A DNA stretch of 64,000 nucleotides. Source: Alcanivorax sp. (GTDB lineage Bacteria > Pseudomonadota > Gammaproteobacteria > Pseudomonadales > Alcanivoracaceae). Positions 18,636 through 27,205 of this stretch are shown one piece after another (within the stretch, counting starts at the first letter, position 1; every line of letters begins with the position of its first letter). Below the pieces are notes generated by a model that was not told the origin of the DNA, ran no database searches, and was given only the letters and a program-made list of their open reading frames with translations. Location: assembly GCA_022449455.1 (NCBI GenBank), contig JAKUPL010000021.1, positions 1 to 64,000 of the forward strand. Direction: 5' to 3'. A program made the translations under genes and the position numbers.

Positions 18636-19555
18636 CCATGCTGAATTATGTAATGCGCCGGGCGTTGCTGGCGCTGCTGGTGGCCCTCACCGTATCGTTC
18701 GGCACCTTCGCGCTGTTCTACTTCGCCACCGACCCGGCGCAGACCATCGCCGGCGAGGACGCGCCCCAGGAAATGGTGGAAGCGATCCGCGTGCAGTACG
18801 GCTTCGACCGGCCGATCACGGTGCAGTACGTGGACTGGCTGGGTGGCGTGCTGCAGGGCGACTTCGGGCAGAGCTATTTCTGGAAACAGCCGGTGGTGGC
18901 GCTGATCCGCGAGCACGCCAAGGTGACCCTGCTGCTGGCGTTCTCGGCGCTGGCGGTGACCATTCTGATCGCCTTGCCGCTGGGCATCAGCGCCGCCCTG
19001 CGGCCGAACAGCTGGGTGGACCGCTTCGCCTTGTCCACGGCGGTGTCGGCCCAGGCGATTCCCAATTTCTGGCTGGGCCTGATGCTGATCATTCTGTTCG
19101 CGGTGACCTTTCCGATCTTTCCGGTCTCCGGCGATTCCAGCTGGCGGCATTACGTGCTGCCGGCGCTGGTGCTGGGCGCCAGTTCGGTGCCGGCGGTGAT
19201 GCGCCTGACCCGCACCGGGCTGCTGGATGTGATGGGCTCGGACTATATCCGCACCGCCCGTGCCAAGGGGTTTACCGGTTACCGGCTGATCGTGCGGCAG
19301 GCGCTGCGCAACGCCCTGCTGCCCATTGTCAGCGTGCTGGCGGTGCAGCTCGGCAACAAGCTGGGTGGCTCCATCGTCACCGAATCGGTGTTCAGCATGA
19401 ACGGGCTGGGCCGGCTGGCGGTGGAATCGATCTTCAATTCCGACATTCCCACCGTGCAGTCCTTGATCCTGCTGTTCGTGCTGACCTTCGTGCTGTTGAC
19501 GCTGGCGGCGGACCTGATCAACGCCTGGCTCGACCCACGCATCCGGATGGGCTGA
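18632..19555 (+). CDS. ABC transporter permease, DppB-like
   Basis: Inner-membrane permease of 307 residues with six predicted membrane helices. The BPD_transp_1 EAA motif is visible as YIRTARAKGFTGYRLIVRQA near residue 210, where the ATPase docks. The start overlaps the preceding stop by four bases; a second in-frame ATG at 18638 is also possible. It pairs with the DppC-like permease that follows after a three-base gap. Confidence 0.93.
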   Translation: MTMLNYVMRRALLALLVALTVSFGTFALFYFATDPAQTIAGEDAPQEMVEAIRVQYGFDRPITVQYVDWLGGVLQGDFGQSYFWKQPVVALIREHAKVTLLLAFSALAVTILIALPLGISAALRPNSWVDRFALSTAVSAQAIPNFWLGLMLIILFAVTFPIFPVSGDSSWRHYVLPALVLGASSVPAVMRLTRTGLLDVMGSDYIRTARAKGFTGYRLIVRQALRNALLPIVSVLAVQLGNKLGGSIVTESVFSMNGLGRLAVESIFNSDIPTVQSLILLFVLTFVLLTLAADLINAWLDPRIRMG

Positions 19556-19558
19556 ACC

Positions 19559-20485
19559 ATGACACTCAAAGAAACCGTGGACCAAACCGATCTGGCGGCG
19601 CCGTCGCCGCAACAGGAGGCCCTGGGGCTGACGCCGGGCCAGGCCGCGCTCAAGCGCGCCCGCCATCATCTGGGGCTGCAACTGGGGCTGGGCATGCTGC
19701 TGGTGATGGGCGTGTTCGCGCTGCTGGCGCCGTGGTTGGCGCCCCATGATCCCTACCTGCAGAACCTGTCCCTGCGGCTGCTGCCGCCGGCCTGGGCCGA
19801 CGGCGGCCAATGGCAGCATGTACTCGGCACCGACCATCTGGGGCGCGATTACCTGAGCCGGATCATTTACGGCGCGCGCATCTCGATGATGATCGGCCTG
19901 GGCGCCGCCACCATCGGCGCGCTGATCGGCGTCACCCTGGGCATCATCGCCGGCTACTTCGGTGGCTGGCTGGATCAGGCGGTCAACTTCCTGGTCACCT
20001 GCCAGCTGGCGGTGCCCAGCTTGTTGCTGATCATGGCCCTGGTGTTCGTGATCGGCCAGTCGATCACGGTGGTGATCTTCGTGATCGGCGCCACCCACTG
20101 GGTGTTCTATCTGGTGGTCACCCGGGCCGCCACCCTGCGCATTCGCGAGCTGGATTTCGTGGCCGCCGCCGGCGCCATGGGCGCCAGCAGATGGCAGATC
20201 GCGGTGAAGGAAATCCTGCCCAACCTGGTCAACCAGATCATGGTGATCTTCACCCTGGAAGTGGCGGTGGCGATCCTCAACGAAGCCACCCTGTCGTTCC
20301 TCGGCCTGGGCGTGCCGTCGCCGATTCCGTCCTGGGGCCTGATGATCGCCGAGGGCAAGACCGCCATGTTCTTCCAGCCGTGGCTGGTGATTCTGCCCGG
20401 CATCGCGCTGTTCGTGCTGGTGATCGCCATCAACCTGCTCGGCGACGGCGTGCGCGACGTCACCGTGACCAACCGGAGAAGCTGA
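19559..20485 (+). CDS. ABC transporter permease, DppC-like
   Basis: Second inner-membrane permease, 308 residues. The N-terminal cytoplasmic stretch (about 1-40) is followed by six helices, with the DppC-type LGTDHLGRDYLSRIIYGAR motif near residue 90 and the EAA loop FVAAAGAMGASRWQIAVKEI near 205. It forms the translocation pore with the DppB-like subunit. One base separates its stop from the ATPase gene. Confidence 0.93.
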   Translation: MTLKETVDQTDLAAPSPQQEALGLTPGQAALKRARHHLGLQLGLGMLLVMGVFALLAPWLAPHDPYLQNLSLRLLPPAWADGGQWQHVLGTDHLGRDYLSRIIYGARISMMIGLGAATIGALIGVTLGIIAGYFGGWLDQAVNFLVTCQLAVPSLLLIMALVFVIGQSITVVIFVIGATHWVFYLVVTRAATLRIRELDFVAAAGAMGASRWQIAVKEILPNLVNQIMVIFTLEVAVAILNEATLSFLGLGVPSPIPSWGLMIAEGKTAMFFQPWLVILPGIALFVLVIAINLLGDGVRDVTVTNRRS

Positions 20486-20486
20486 C

Positions 20487-22553
20487 ATGAGCACGGAATC
20501 CCTGCTTGAGATCCGCGACCTCTCGGTAACCCTGCCCACCGACAGCAGCGCCCTGCGGGCGGTGCGCGGCGTCAGCCTGGACCTGCGCAGGGGCGAGACC
20601 CTGGGCATCGTCGGCGAGTCCGGCTCCGGCAAATCGATGACCGCCCTGGCGCTGATGAACCTGCTGCCGCCGGCGGCGCGGCGCCAGGCCGCCGCCATCC
20701 GCTTCGGCGACGACGACCTGACCGCGATGGGCGAGAAGGCGCTGGCCGGGCGGGTGCGCGGGCGCCGCATCGGCATGATCTTCCAAGAGCCGATGACCAG
20801 CCTCAATCCGGTCTACACCATCGGCCGGCAACTGATCGAGACCATCACCATTCACGGCGGGACCTCGGTCGCCGCCGCCCGCCGCCGCGCCATCGAACTG
20901 CTGGAAAAGGTGGGCCTGCCGGACCCGGCCAGCCGCCTCAAGCAGTACCCCCACGAGATGTCCGGCGGCCAGCGCCAGCGGGTGATGATCGCCATGGCGC
21001 TGATGAACGAGCCGGAACTGCTGATCGCCGACGAACCCACCACCGCCCTGGACGTGACCATCCAGGCGCAGATCCTGCACCTGCTGAGCGAGCTGCAGCG
21101 GGAGCTGGGCATGGCCATGATCCTGATCACCCATGACCTGGGCGTGGTGTCGCGGGCCGCCGACCGCATCGCGGTGATGTACGCCGGTGACATCGTCGAA
21201 ACCGGCACCACCGAGGCGGTGCTGAGCGCGCCGCGCCACCCCTACACCCAGGGGCTGCTGGAATGCGTGCCCGGTTACCGGGAAGCGTCCGCCCGCCGGC
21301 TCGGCTCGATCCCCGGTATCGTACCGTCGATGACCGGCGAGATTCGCGGCTGCGCGTTCGCCGCGCGCTGCCCACGGGCGGTGCCCCGCTGCCACCAGGA
21401 GGCTCCGCCGCGCCGGCCGGTGGCGGCGGGGCAGGGCGACGCGGCGGCGCGCGGCTTCGTGTGCCACGACCCGGAAGAAACCCGTGGCCTGGGCTTCGCC
21501 GGCGGCGACACCGGCGCCGGCCCGGCAATCCGGCGCGGCGGCGACAGCGTACTGCGGGTGGACGATGCCAGCTGCACCTTCTCCGTGCGGCGCGGGCTGT
21601 TCGGCAAACGCAAACCGCTGCGCGCCCTGGACCGGGTAAGCCTGGATATCCGCAAGGGCGAGGTGCTGGCGCTGGTGGGCGAGTCCGGCTGCGGCAAGAC
21701 CACCCTGACGCGCACCATCATGGGCCTGCAGACCCCGGACGCCGGCACCGTCACCCTGGCCGGCCGGCCCCTGGGCGAGCAGCCGGCGCGGCAGCGCGCC
21801 CGGCTGATCCAGCCGATTTTCCAGGACCCGTACTCCTCGTTGAATCCGCGCCAGACCATCGGCGACATTATCCGCCGGCCGCTGGTGATCAACCGTCTCG
21901 GCGATGCCCGAGAACAGCGCGCCAGGGTACACCGCATGATGGAATACGTGGGCCTGCCGAGCCGCGTGTTCAACAGCTTTCCGGATCAGCTCTCCGGCGG
22001 GCAGCGCCAGCGCGCGGCCATCGCCCGGGCGCTGATTCTGGATCCGGAGATCGTGATCTGCGACGAGCCCACCTCGGCGCTGGATGTGTCGGTGCAGGCG
22101 CAGATTCTCAACCTGCTGCTGGACCTGCGCGACGAGCTGGATCTGACCTATCTGTTCGTCACCCACGACCTGTCCGTGGTGCGCCATCTGGCCGACCGGG
22201 TGGCGGTGATGTACCTGGGCGAGATCGTCGAGTGTGGCCCCGGGGAGCAAGTGCTGAACCGCCCCAAACACCCCTATACGCGGGCGCTGCTGGATTCGGC
22301 GCTGAGCATCGAGCCGGCCCTGGGCGTGCCGGCGCCGGATCTGGCCGGCGACTTTCCCAACCCCATGAACCGGCCGTCCGGCTGCCCGTTCCACCCGCGC
22401 TGCCCGCTGGCCGATCAACGTTGCCGCCAGCAGGTGCCGGCCACCGAGACCCTGGACGGCACCCTGGTGAAATGCTGGAAGGCGGACACCCCGCCGTCCG
22501 GCCCCCTGGATTTTTGCCCCGACCACAACAACAAAGAGGACGCCGCGCCATGA
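20487..22553 (+). CDS. Fused dual ABC ATPase (DppD-DppF type in one chain)
   Basis: One 688-residue polypeptide carries both nucleotide-binding domains of an oligopeptide-type importer, as in YejF and GsiA. Domain 1 (about 5-325) has Walker A GESGSGKS, signature SGGQRQR and Walker [13 protein letters not shown]. Domain 2 (about 355-680) has Walker A GESGCGKT, a second SGGQRQR and [12 protein letters not shown]. Each half ends in the Cys-containing oligopeptide tail ([23 protein letters not shown]), a site of Fe-S or metal binding in relatives. The stop overlaps the next start (ATGA), so the hydrolase genes belong to the operon. Confidence 0.94.
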   Translation: MSTESLLEIRDLSVTLPTDSSALRAVRGVSLDLRRGETLGIVGESGSGKSMTALALMNLLPPAARRQAAAIRFGDDDLTAMGEKALAGRVRGRRIGMIFQEPMTSLNPVYTIGRQLIETITIHGGTSVAAARRRAIELLEKVGLPDPASRLKQYPHEMSGGQRQRVMIAMALMNEPELLIADEPTTALDVTIQAQILHLLSELQRELGMAMILITHDLGVVSRAADRIAVMYAGDIVETGTTEAVLSAPRHPYTQGLLECVPGYREASARRLGSIPGIVPSMTGEIRGCAFAARCPRAVPRCHQEAPPRRPVAAGQGDAAARGFVCHDPEETRGLGFAGGDTGAGPAIRRGGDSVLRVDDASCTFSVRRGLFGKRKPLRALDRVSLDIRKGEVLALVGESGCGKTTLTRTIMGLQTPDAGTVTLAGRPLGEQPARQRARLIQPIFQDPYSSLNPRQTIGDIIRRPLVINRLGDAREQRARVHRMMEYVGLPSRVFNSFPDQLSGGQRQRAAIARALILDPEIVICDEPTSALDVSVQAQILNLLLDLRDELDLTYLFVTHDLSVVRHLADRVAVMYLGEIVECGPGEQVLNRPKHPYTRALLDSALSIEPALGVPAPDLAGDFPNPMNRPSGCPFHPRCPLADQRCRQQVPATETLDGTLVKCWKADTPPSGPLDFCPDHNNKEDAAP

Positions 22554-23641
22554 ACGCAAGGCTGATACCGATGGCCGGGCTGCTGGCCCTGCTGGCCGCC
22601 TGCCAGGCCACCCCCACGCCTCCGGAGGCGTACACCGAAAGCACCACCGACGAGGCGGTGCAACCGGCCACCTTCGAACGCTACGGCACCCTGACGGTGG
22701 CCGCCGGCACCGAGGACAAGCCCCTGGACATGCGTCTCTGGTACGCGCGCCCGGACCAGGTCACGCCCAATACGCCGGTGGTGCTGGTGATGCACGGCGG
22801 CCGCCGCGACGCCGACAATTACCGGGACTACTGGGGCCCCTACGCGAAAAAGTACAACGTGCTGGTGGTGGCGCCGGAAGTCACCCAGAAGGCGTTTCCC
22901 ACTGGCTGGGGTTACCAGACCGGCAACTGGGTGAGCCGCGATTCGTCGTCCATCGACGCCAGCAAAGGCCACCGCAATCCGGTGGAGGAGACCTCCTTCG
23001 CCGCCGTCAACCGGGCCTTTGAAAGCCTGTGCGACCGGCTCGGCCTGAACGCCACCACCTACGACATCTGGGGCCACGGCAGCGGCGCCCAGTTCGTGGC
23101 GCGCATGGTGATGCTCTACCCGCAGGCCCATATAGGCACGGCGGTGGCCGCCAACTCCGGCACCTACACCTTCCCGGACTGGAGCCTGCCGCTGCGCTAC
23201 GGGCTGAAGAACACCGGCCTGGCGCCGGAGGATCTGGCGCCGGCCTATGCCCACCATCTGGTGATCATGCTCGGCGAGGAGGACAACGATCCTTCCCACC
23301 GGCTGCTCAGCAAGCTCGACATCGCCGAGGCCCAGGGCGCCCACCGTCTGGCCAAGGGCAAGAACTTCTTCGCCGCCAACCAGGCCATGGCCGCGAAACT
23401 CGGCGTGCCGTTCAACTGGGAGCTGCGCACCGTGTACGGCATTGGCCACAGCGGCAGCAAGATGAGCGAACCCGGCGCCAACTATTTGCTGGCCGGCAAG
23501 GCGGAGGAGCCGCTGTTCCCGCTCAAGCCCCGCGCCAAGACGCCGCCCGCCGATGAAACGCCCCGGCAACGGGAGCAGCGCCAGCGCAACCAGGAACTGC
23601 TGCGCGGTTCCGGCACCGACGGCGAAGCCTCACCGTTCTGA
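22550..23641 (+). CDS. Lipoprotein alpha/beta-hydrolase-like esterase (PHB-depolymerase/feruloyl-esterase-like)
   Basis: A 363-residue protein with a lipoprotein signal (LLALLAACQ, lipobox Cys near residue 18), so probably anchored in the outer membrane facing the periplasm. It shows an alpha/beta-hydrolase core: oxyanion-loop phrase VVLVMHGGRRDA, a nucleophile elbow WGHGSGAQF in which the canonical GxSxG is HGSGA, and a likely catalytic His in GIGHSGS. It could cleave the imported compound or a polymer outside the cell. The C terminus (about 325-363) is charged and low-complexity. It overlaps the ATPase gene by four bases. Confidence 0.75.
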   Translation: MNARLIPMAGLLALLAACQATPTPPEAYTESTTDEAVQPATFERYGTLTVAAGTEDKPLDMRLWYARPDQVTPNTPVVLVMHGGRRDADNYRDYWGPYAKKYNVLVVAPEVTQKAFPTGWGYQTGNWVSRDSSSIDASKGHRNPVEETSFAAVNRAFESLCDRLGLNATTYDIWGHGSGAQFVARMVMLYPQAHIGTAVAANSGTYTFPDWSLPLRYGLKNTGLAPEDLAPAYAHHLVIMLGEEDNDPSHRLLSKLDIAEAQGAHRLAKGKNFFAANQAMAAKLGVPFNWELRTVYGIGHSGSKMSEPGANYLLAGKAEEPLFPLKPRAKTPPADETPRQREQRQRNQELLRGSGTDGEASPF

Positions 23642-23660
23642 ACCGCGCCAAGGGAAGGTT

Positions 23661-24461
23661 ATGAAACAGGAACGACAAAGGATCCGCCTGAGCCACGGCA
23701 CGCTCAGTTACCTGCACAAGGGCGACGGCCCGCCGGTGGTGTTCTTCCACGGTCTCAACGGCAACGCGGAGAGCTGGCTTCGGCAGCTGGACGGGCTGGC
23801 CGGTTCACTGGAGATGTGGGCCTGGGACGCCCCCGGCTACGGCGACTCCGACCCGGGCGGCGACCAGCTGGACAACCTGGCCGCCGCCGCTCTGGCCTTC
23901 ATCGAGCGGGTGACGACCGGGCCGGTGCATCTGGTCGGCCATTCCATGGGCGGGCTGGTGGCCATGGCCGTGGCCGTGCGGGCACCGGAGCGGGTTCGCC
24001 GGCTGGTGCTGTCCTGCACCCACCCCGGGCACGGCCTGAGCGGCGCGGACGCCGCCGATGAACGCTACCGGCGGCGCCTGCGCGAGCTGAGCGAACTGCC
24101 GCCGGCGGAGTACGGCGCGCGGCGCGCCCGTGGCATGCTGCCGGAAGGCACCGACCCGATGGTGGTCGCCGAGGTGGCGCGTATCGCCGCCGCCGCCCGC
24201 GCCGAGGGGATGGCCGCCGCCGCCCTGGCGATTCAGAGCGCCAACCTGCAAGCGGAGCTGCCTCGTATCCAGGCGCCCACCCTGGTGCTCACCGCCGACC
24301 GCGACAGGGTGGCGCCGCTGGCCAAGGCGCGGCCGTTGCTGGACGGCATTGCGGACGTGCGCCATCGGGTACTGGAGGGGCTGGGGCACGCGCCCTACAT
24401 CGAGGACAGCGCCGCCTACAACGCGCTTCTCGCGGACTTTCTGTTGCGGTCCGAGCCGTGA
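23661..24461 (+). CDS. Alpha/beta-fold hydrolase
   Basis: A 266-residue cytoplasmic hydrolase with the full catalytic set: HG motif FFHGLNGNAESW, nucleophile elbow GHSMGG (near residue 97), acid in LTADRDRVAP and His in GLGHAPYIED. The style is that of PcaD-like enol-lactonases and meta-cleavage hydrolases, but the substrate is open. The ATG at 23661 follows AGGGAAGG. Its stop overlaps the GTG start of the lyase gene, so the two are translationally coupled and probably act in one pathway. Confidence 0.87.
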   Translation: MKQERQRIRLSHGTLSYLHKGDGPPVVFFHGLNGNAESWLRQLDGLAGSLEMWAWDAPGYGDSDPGGDQLDNLAAAALAFIERVTTGPVHLVGHSMGGLVAMAVAVRAPERVRRLVLSCTHPGHGLSGADAADERYRRRLRELSELPPAEYGARRARGMLPEGTDPMVVAEVARIAAAARAEGMAAAALAIQSANLQAELPRIQAPTLVLTADRDRVAPLAKARPLLDGIADVRHRVLEGLGHAPYIEDSAAYNALLADFLLRSEP

Positions 24462-25789
24462 ACCCGGAGGCGCTGTTCAGTACCCCGAGAAAAATCCAGG
24501 CCTGGCTGGACATCGAAGTGGCGCTGGCCCGCAGCCAGGCGGAGCTGGGCATGATCCCGGTGTACGCCGCCGTGGAAATCGCCCGCCAGGGCCACCTGGA
24601 GCGACTCGACCAGCGGGCGTTGCTGGACGATATGGCGGCCACCAAGGCGCCGATCGTGTCGCTGGTGAAGTTTCTGGCGGCGGCCTGCGAGGGCGACGCC
24701 GGTGGCTATGTGCACTGGGGCGCCACCACCCAGAACGTGATGCAGACCGCCGAGGTGCTGCTGCTGCGCGACGCCCATCGCGATCTGTTGGCACGGCTGG
24801 CGGCCAGCCTGGACGCGCTGGCCGGCCACGCCGAGCGCGGCGCCACCGTGGTAATGGCCGGCCGCACCCAGCGCCGCCACGCCCTGCCGATCACCTTCGG
24901 CTTCAAGGTGGCCGCCTGGATCGACGAACTGTTGCGCCACGAAACCCGCTTTCGGGAAGCCGAGCCGCGGGTGTTCACGTTGGTGTTCGGCGGCGCGGTG
25001 GGCGGCTGGCATTCGTTCGATGGCCGGGGCGAGGCGCTGCAACGGGCGCTGGCGAACAGACTGGACCTGGGCTGCTTCCAGGTGCCCAGCCGCGCGGTCT
25101 ACGACCATATGGTGGAATACGTGCTGCTGCTCGGGCTGCTGGCCAGCACCTGCGCCAAGATCGCCCAGGAACTGTTCACGCTGATGGGCGAGGAGATCGG
25201 CGAGGTGCACGAGGACCTGGGCGAGGCGGTGGTGGGCAGCAGCACCATGCCGCAGAAGGTGAACCCCAAGCTCTCGGTGCAGGTGATCGCTCTGGCCGCG
25301 CGGCTGCGCGCCCAGCTGGGGCTGGCCCTGGACGCCGGCCAGATCAGCCATGAGGGCGACGCCGCCTCCAGCCAGATGCTCTATGCGGCGGTGGACACCG
25401 CCTGCCCACTGGCCCTGGAGATGCTGGCCGCCTTTGAAGCGCTGATCACCGGCCTGCGCATTGAGCCCGAGGCCATGCGCGCCAATCTGGCGCTCAGCGA
25501 GGGTCTGATCAATGGCGAGAATTTGATGATGGCGCTGGCCCGGGGTGGGCTGGGGCGCCAGCGGGCCCACGATCTGGTGCACGAGGCGGCGCTTACCGCC
25601 GGCCAAAGCGGGCGCCCCTTTCATGAGGTGCTGGCCGGCGATACCCGGGTGCGGGCCGTTCTGGATCCGGCCGGCTTGGAGGCCGCTCTGGCGCCGGAGC
25701 ACTATCTGGGCGACTGCGTGCGGCTGGCCGAACAACAGGCCCGCCGCGCCCGTCACCTGGCCGCCGACATACGCCGGCGCCTCCCGTAG
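24458..25789 (+). CDS. Fumarase/aspartase-superfamily lyase (carboxymuconate cycloisomerase/adenylosuccinate-lyase-like)
   Basis: A 443-residue member of the superfamily that cleaves C-N or C-O bonds to release fumarate or cycloisomerises muconates. The signature loop GSSTMPQKVNP with the catalytic Ser is near residue 265, and HWGATTQNVMQTAE lies near 88. It looks closer to 3-carboxy-cis,cis-muconate cycloisomerase and purB-like lyases than to fumarase. True PurB is unlikely, as it sits in a transport operon. The GTG start overlaps the preceding stop (GTGA). With the PcaD-like hydrolase it could form a two-step breakdown of the imported compound; the substrate is unknown. Confidence 0.85.
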   Translation: MNPEALFSTPRKIQAWLDIEVALARSQAELGMIPVYAAVEIARQGHLERLDQRALLDDMAATKAPIVSLVKFLAAACEGDAGGYVHWGATTQNVMQTAEVLLLRDAHRDLLARLAASLDALAGHAERGATVVMAGRTQRRHALPITFGFKVAAWIDELLRHETRFREAEPRVFTLVFGGAVGGWHSFDGRGEALQRALANRLDLGCFQVPSRAVYDHMVEYVLLLGLLASTCAKIAQELFTLMGEEIGEVHEDLGEAVVGSSTMPQKVNPKLSVQVIALAARLRAQLGLALDAGQISHEGDAASSQMLYAAVDTACPLALEMLAAFEALITGLRIEPEAMRANLALSEGLINGENLMMALARGGLGRQRAHDLVHEAALTAGQSGRPFHEVLAGDTRVRAVLDPAGLEAALAPEHYLGDCVRLAEQQARRARHLAADIRRRLP

Positions 25790-25816
25790 TCGCGGTGGTT
25801 CGACCGCGATGGGGCG

Positions 25817-26008
25817 TCAGCGACGCCGGGTGCGCATGGCCCAGGCCACCGCCGCCACCGGAATGCCCAGCCCCAGCCAGGACAGCGCGTCCATCGCGCC
25901 GTCGCCGAGCAGCGCCGCCACCAGGCCGATCAGGCTGGCCAGCGCGATCAGCAGCGGCACCGCGAAGATGCCGCGCAGGCCCTGGGAAGAGCGGGGCGCG
26001 CCGTTCAT
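25817..26008 (-). CDS. Small two-helix membrane protein after the PepSY gene
   Basis: A 63-residue hydrophobic protein with two predicted membrane helices (about 13-33 and 40-57) and a basic C terminus (RTRRR). Its ATG overlaps the stop of the PepSY gene (26005-26008), so it is translationally coupled. Such small proteins often follow PepSY iron-reductase-like genes in siderophore loci. Function unknown. Confidence 0.72.
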   Translation of the reverse strand: MNGAPRSSQGLRGIFAVPLLIALASLIGLVAALLGDGAMDALSWLGLGIPVAAVAWAMRTRRR

Positions 26009-27156
26009 GGGCTACCCCCGGCGTGGGGCGTGGCCGGCGCGCCGGCCGTGCGCGCCGCCGGCTGGCGCCGGGCCAGCCACAGGTACAGCCCGCTGATCAG
26101 CACCACGATGGTGATCACATCCAGCACCGCCCACAGAATCTTCAACGGCAGGCCGCCGTAATCCCCGAAATGCAAAGGCCCGGACAGGGCCAGGGTTTTG
26201 TTGTACCAGGGCATCTCGCGCAGGGCGGCGAACTGGCCGGTGCGCGCGTCCACCAGGGCCGGGGTGACGATGTGCGAGGTCACCGGCGTGTTGCCGTGCA
26301 GAAACACCGCGTAGTGAAAGTCCGTGGACCAGCCGCCGCCGGGGAAGGCCACGAACTGCAGGGTCCGGTCCGGTGCCGCTTGCTCGGCCCGCGCCACGGC
26401 GGCGTCCAGGGACGCCATTTCCGCCGGGGTGGGCACCGCGCTGCCCTGGTAGCCGGCGGTCAGGTCCGCCAGGGACTGGTTCTTCCAGGTGTCCAGAATC
26501 GGCGTGGCCAGGGTGTTCACCACGCCCGTCAGGCCGACCACGGTGAGCCAGGCCACGGTGACGATGCCGAGCAGGTTGTGATAATCCAGCCATTTCAGGC
26601 GCCGCGAGCGCTTCACCCGCAGGGTGCCGAATTCCAGCTTGCGCATGAAAGGCGCGTACAGCACCACCCCGGAAACGATGGCGGCGATCAGCAGCAGCCC
26701 CATGAAACCGAGGAACAGCATGCCCGGCAGGCCCAGGAACATGTCCGTGTGCAGCTGCAGCAGAAACTCCATGACGCCGTCCTGGTGGCCGGGCACCGGC
26801 TCGCCGCTGGTGCGGTCGAAGGAGGCGAAGTGCATTTCGCCGCCGGGGGCGTCCGGGGTCGGCCCGGTGGTCACGTTGACCACCGGCCGGTCGGTGTCGA
26901 AGCTCATGAACAGCGGCACTTCGCCGGGCCGGTTGGCCAGGGCCACCTCCAGCATGCGGTCCAGGGACAGCAGCGGGCCGTCCGGGTGGGCCGGCTGCCA
27001 CTGATCCGTGTCGAAGGCCGCCTCGATCTCATCGTGGAAGATCAACGGCAGGCCGGTGAGGCACAGCATCAGCATGAAGGCGGTGCAGATCAGGCTGGTC
27101 CATTTGTGGATCGCGGACCAGGTTCGCAAGGTGCGGTGTGGCATCGGTTGTCGCAT
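26005..27156 (-). CDS. PepSY-associated membrane protein (siderophore iron-reductase-like)
   Basis: A 383-residue inner-membrane protein with four helices (about 18-40, 145-170, 200-222, 345-367) and two periplasmic PepSY-type regions. The N-terminal phrase WSAIHKWTSLIC and the LLQLHTDMF and LDYHNLLG histidines fit the family in which b-type heme and reduction of ferric siderophores have been described. It lies directly downstream of a TonB-dependent receptor in the same direction, the usual iron-siderophore arrangement. Confidence 0.86.
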   Translation of the reverse strand: MRQPMPHRTLRTWSAIHKWTSLICTAFMLMLCLTGLPLIFHDEIEAAFDTDQWQPAHPDGPLLSLDRMLEVALANRPGEVPLFMSFDTDRPVVNVTTGPTPDAPGGEMHFASFDRTSGEPVPGHQDGVMEFLLQLHTDMFLGLPGMLFLGFMGLLLIAAIVSGVVLYAPFMRKLEFGTLRVKRSRRLKWLDYHNLLGIVTVAWLTVVGLTGVVNTLATPILDTWKNQSLADLTAGYQGSAVPTPAEMASLDAAVARAEQAAPDRTLQFVAFPGGGWSTDFHYAVFLHGNTPVTSHIVTPALVDARTGQFAALREMPWYNKTLALSGPLHFGDYGGLPLKILWAVLDVITIVVLISGLYLWLARRQPAARTAGAPATPHAGGSP

Positions 27157-27205
27157 GGGAAGACTGCCTGGGCGCCCCGGCGAACCGGGGCGCTGGGTGG
27201 TCGGT

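Noticed and set aside
24458-25789. Adenylosuccinate lyase PurB
   Set aside because: The signature loop is shared by the whole superfamily; position in a transport-hydrolase operon argues for a catabolic lyase.
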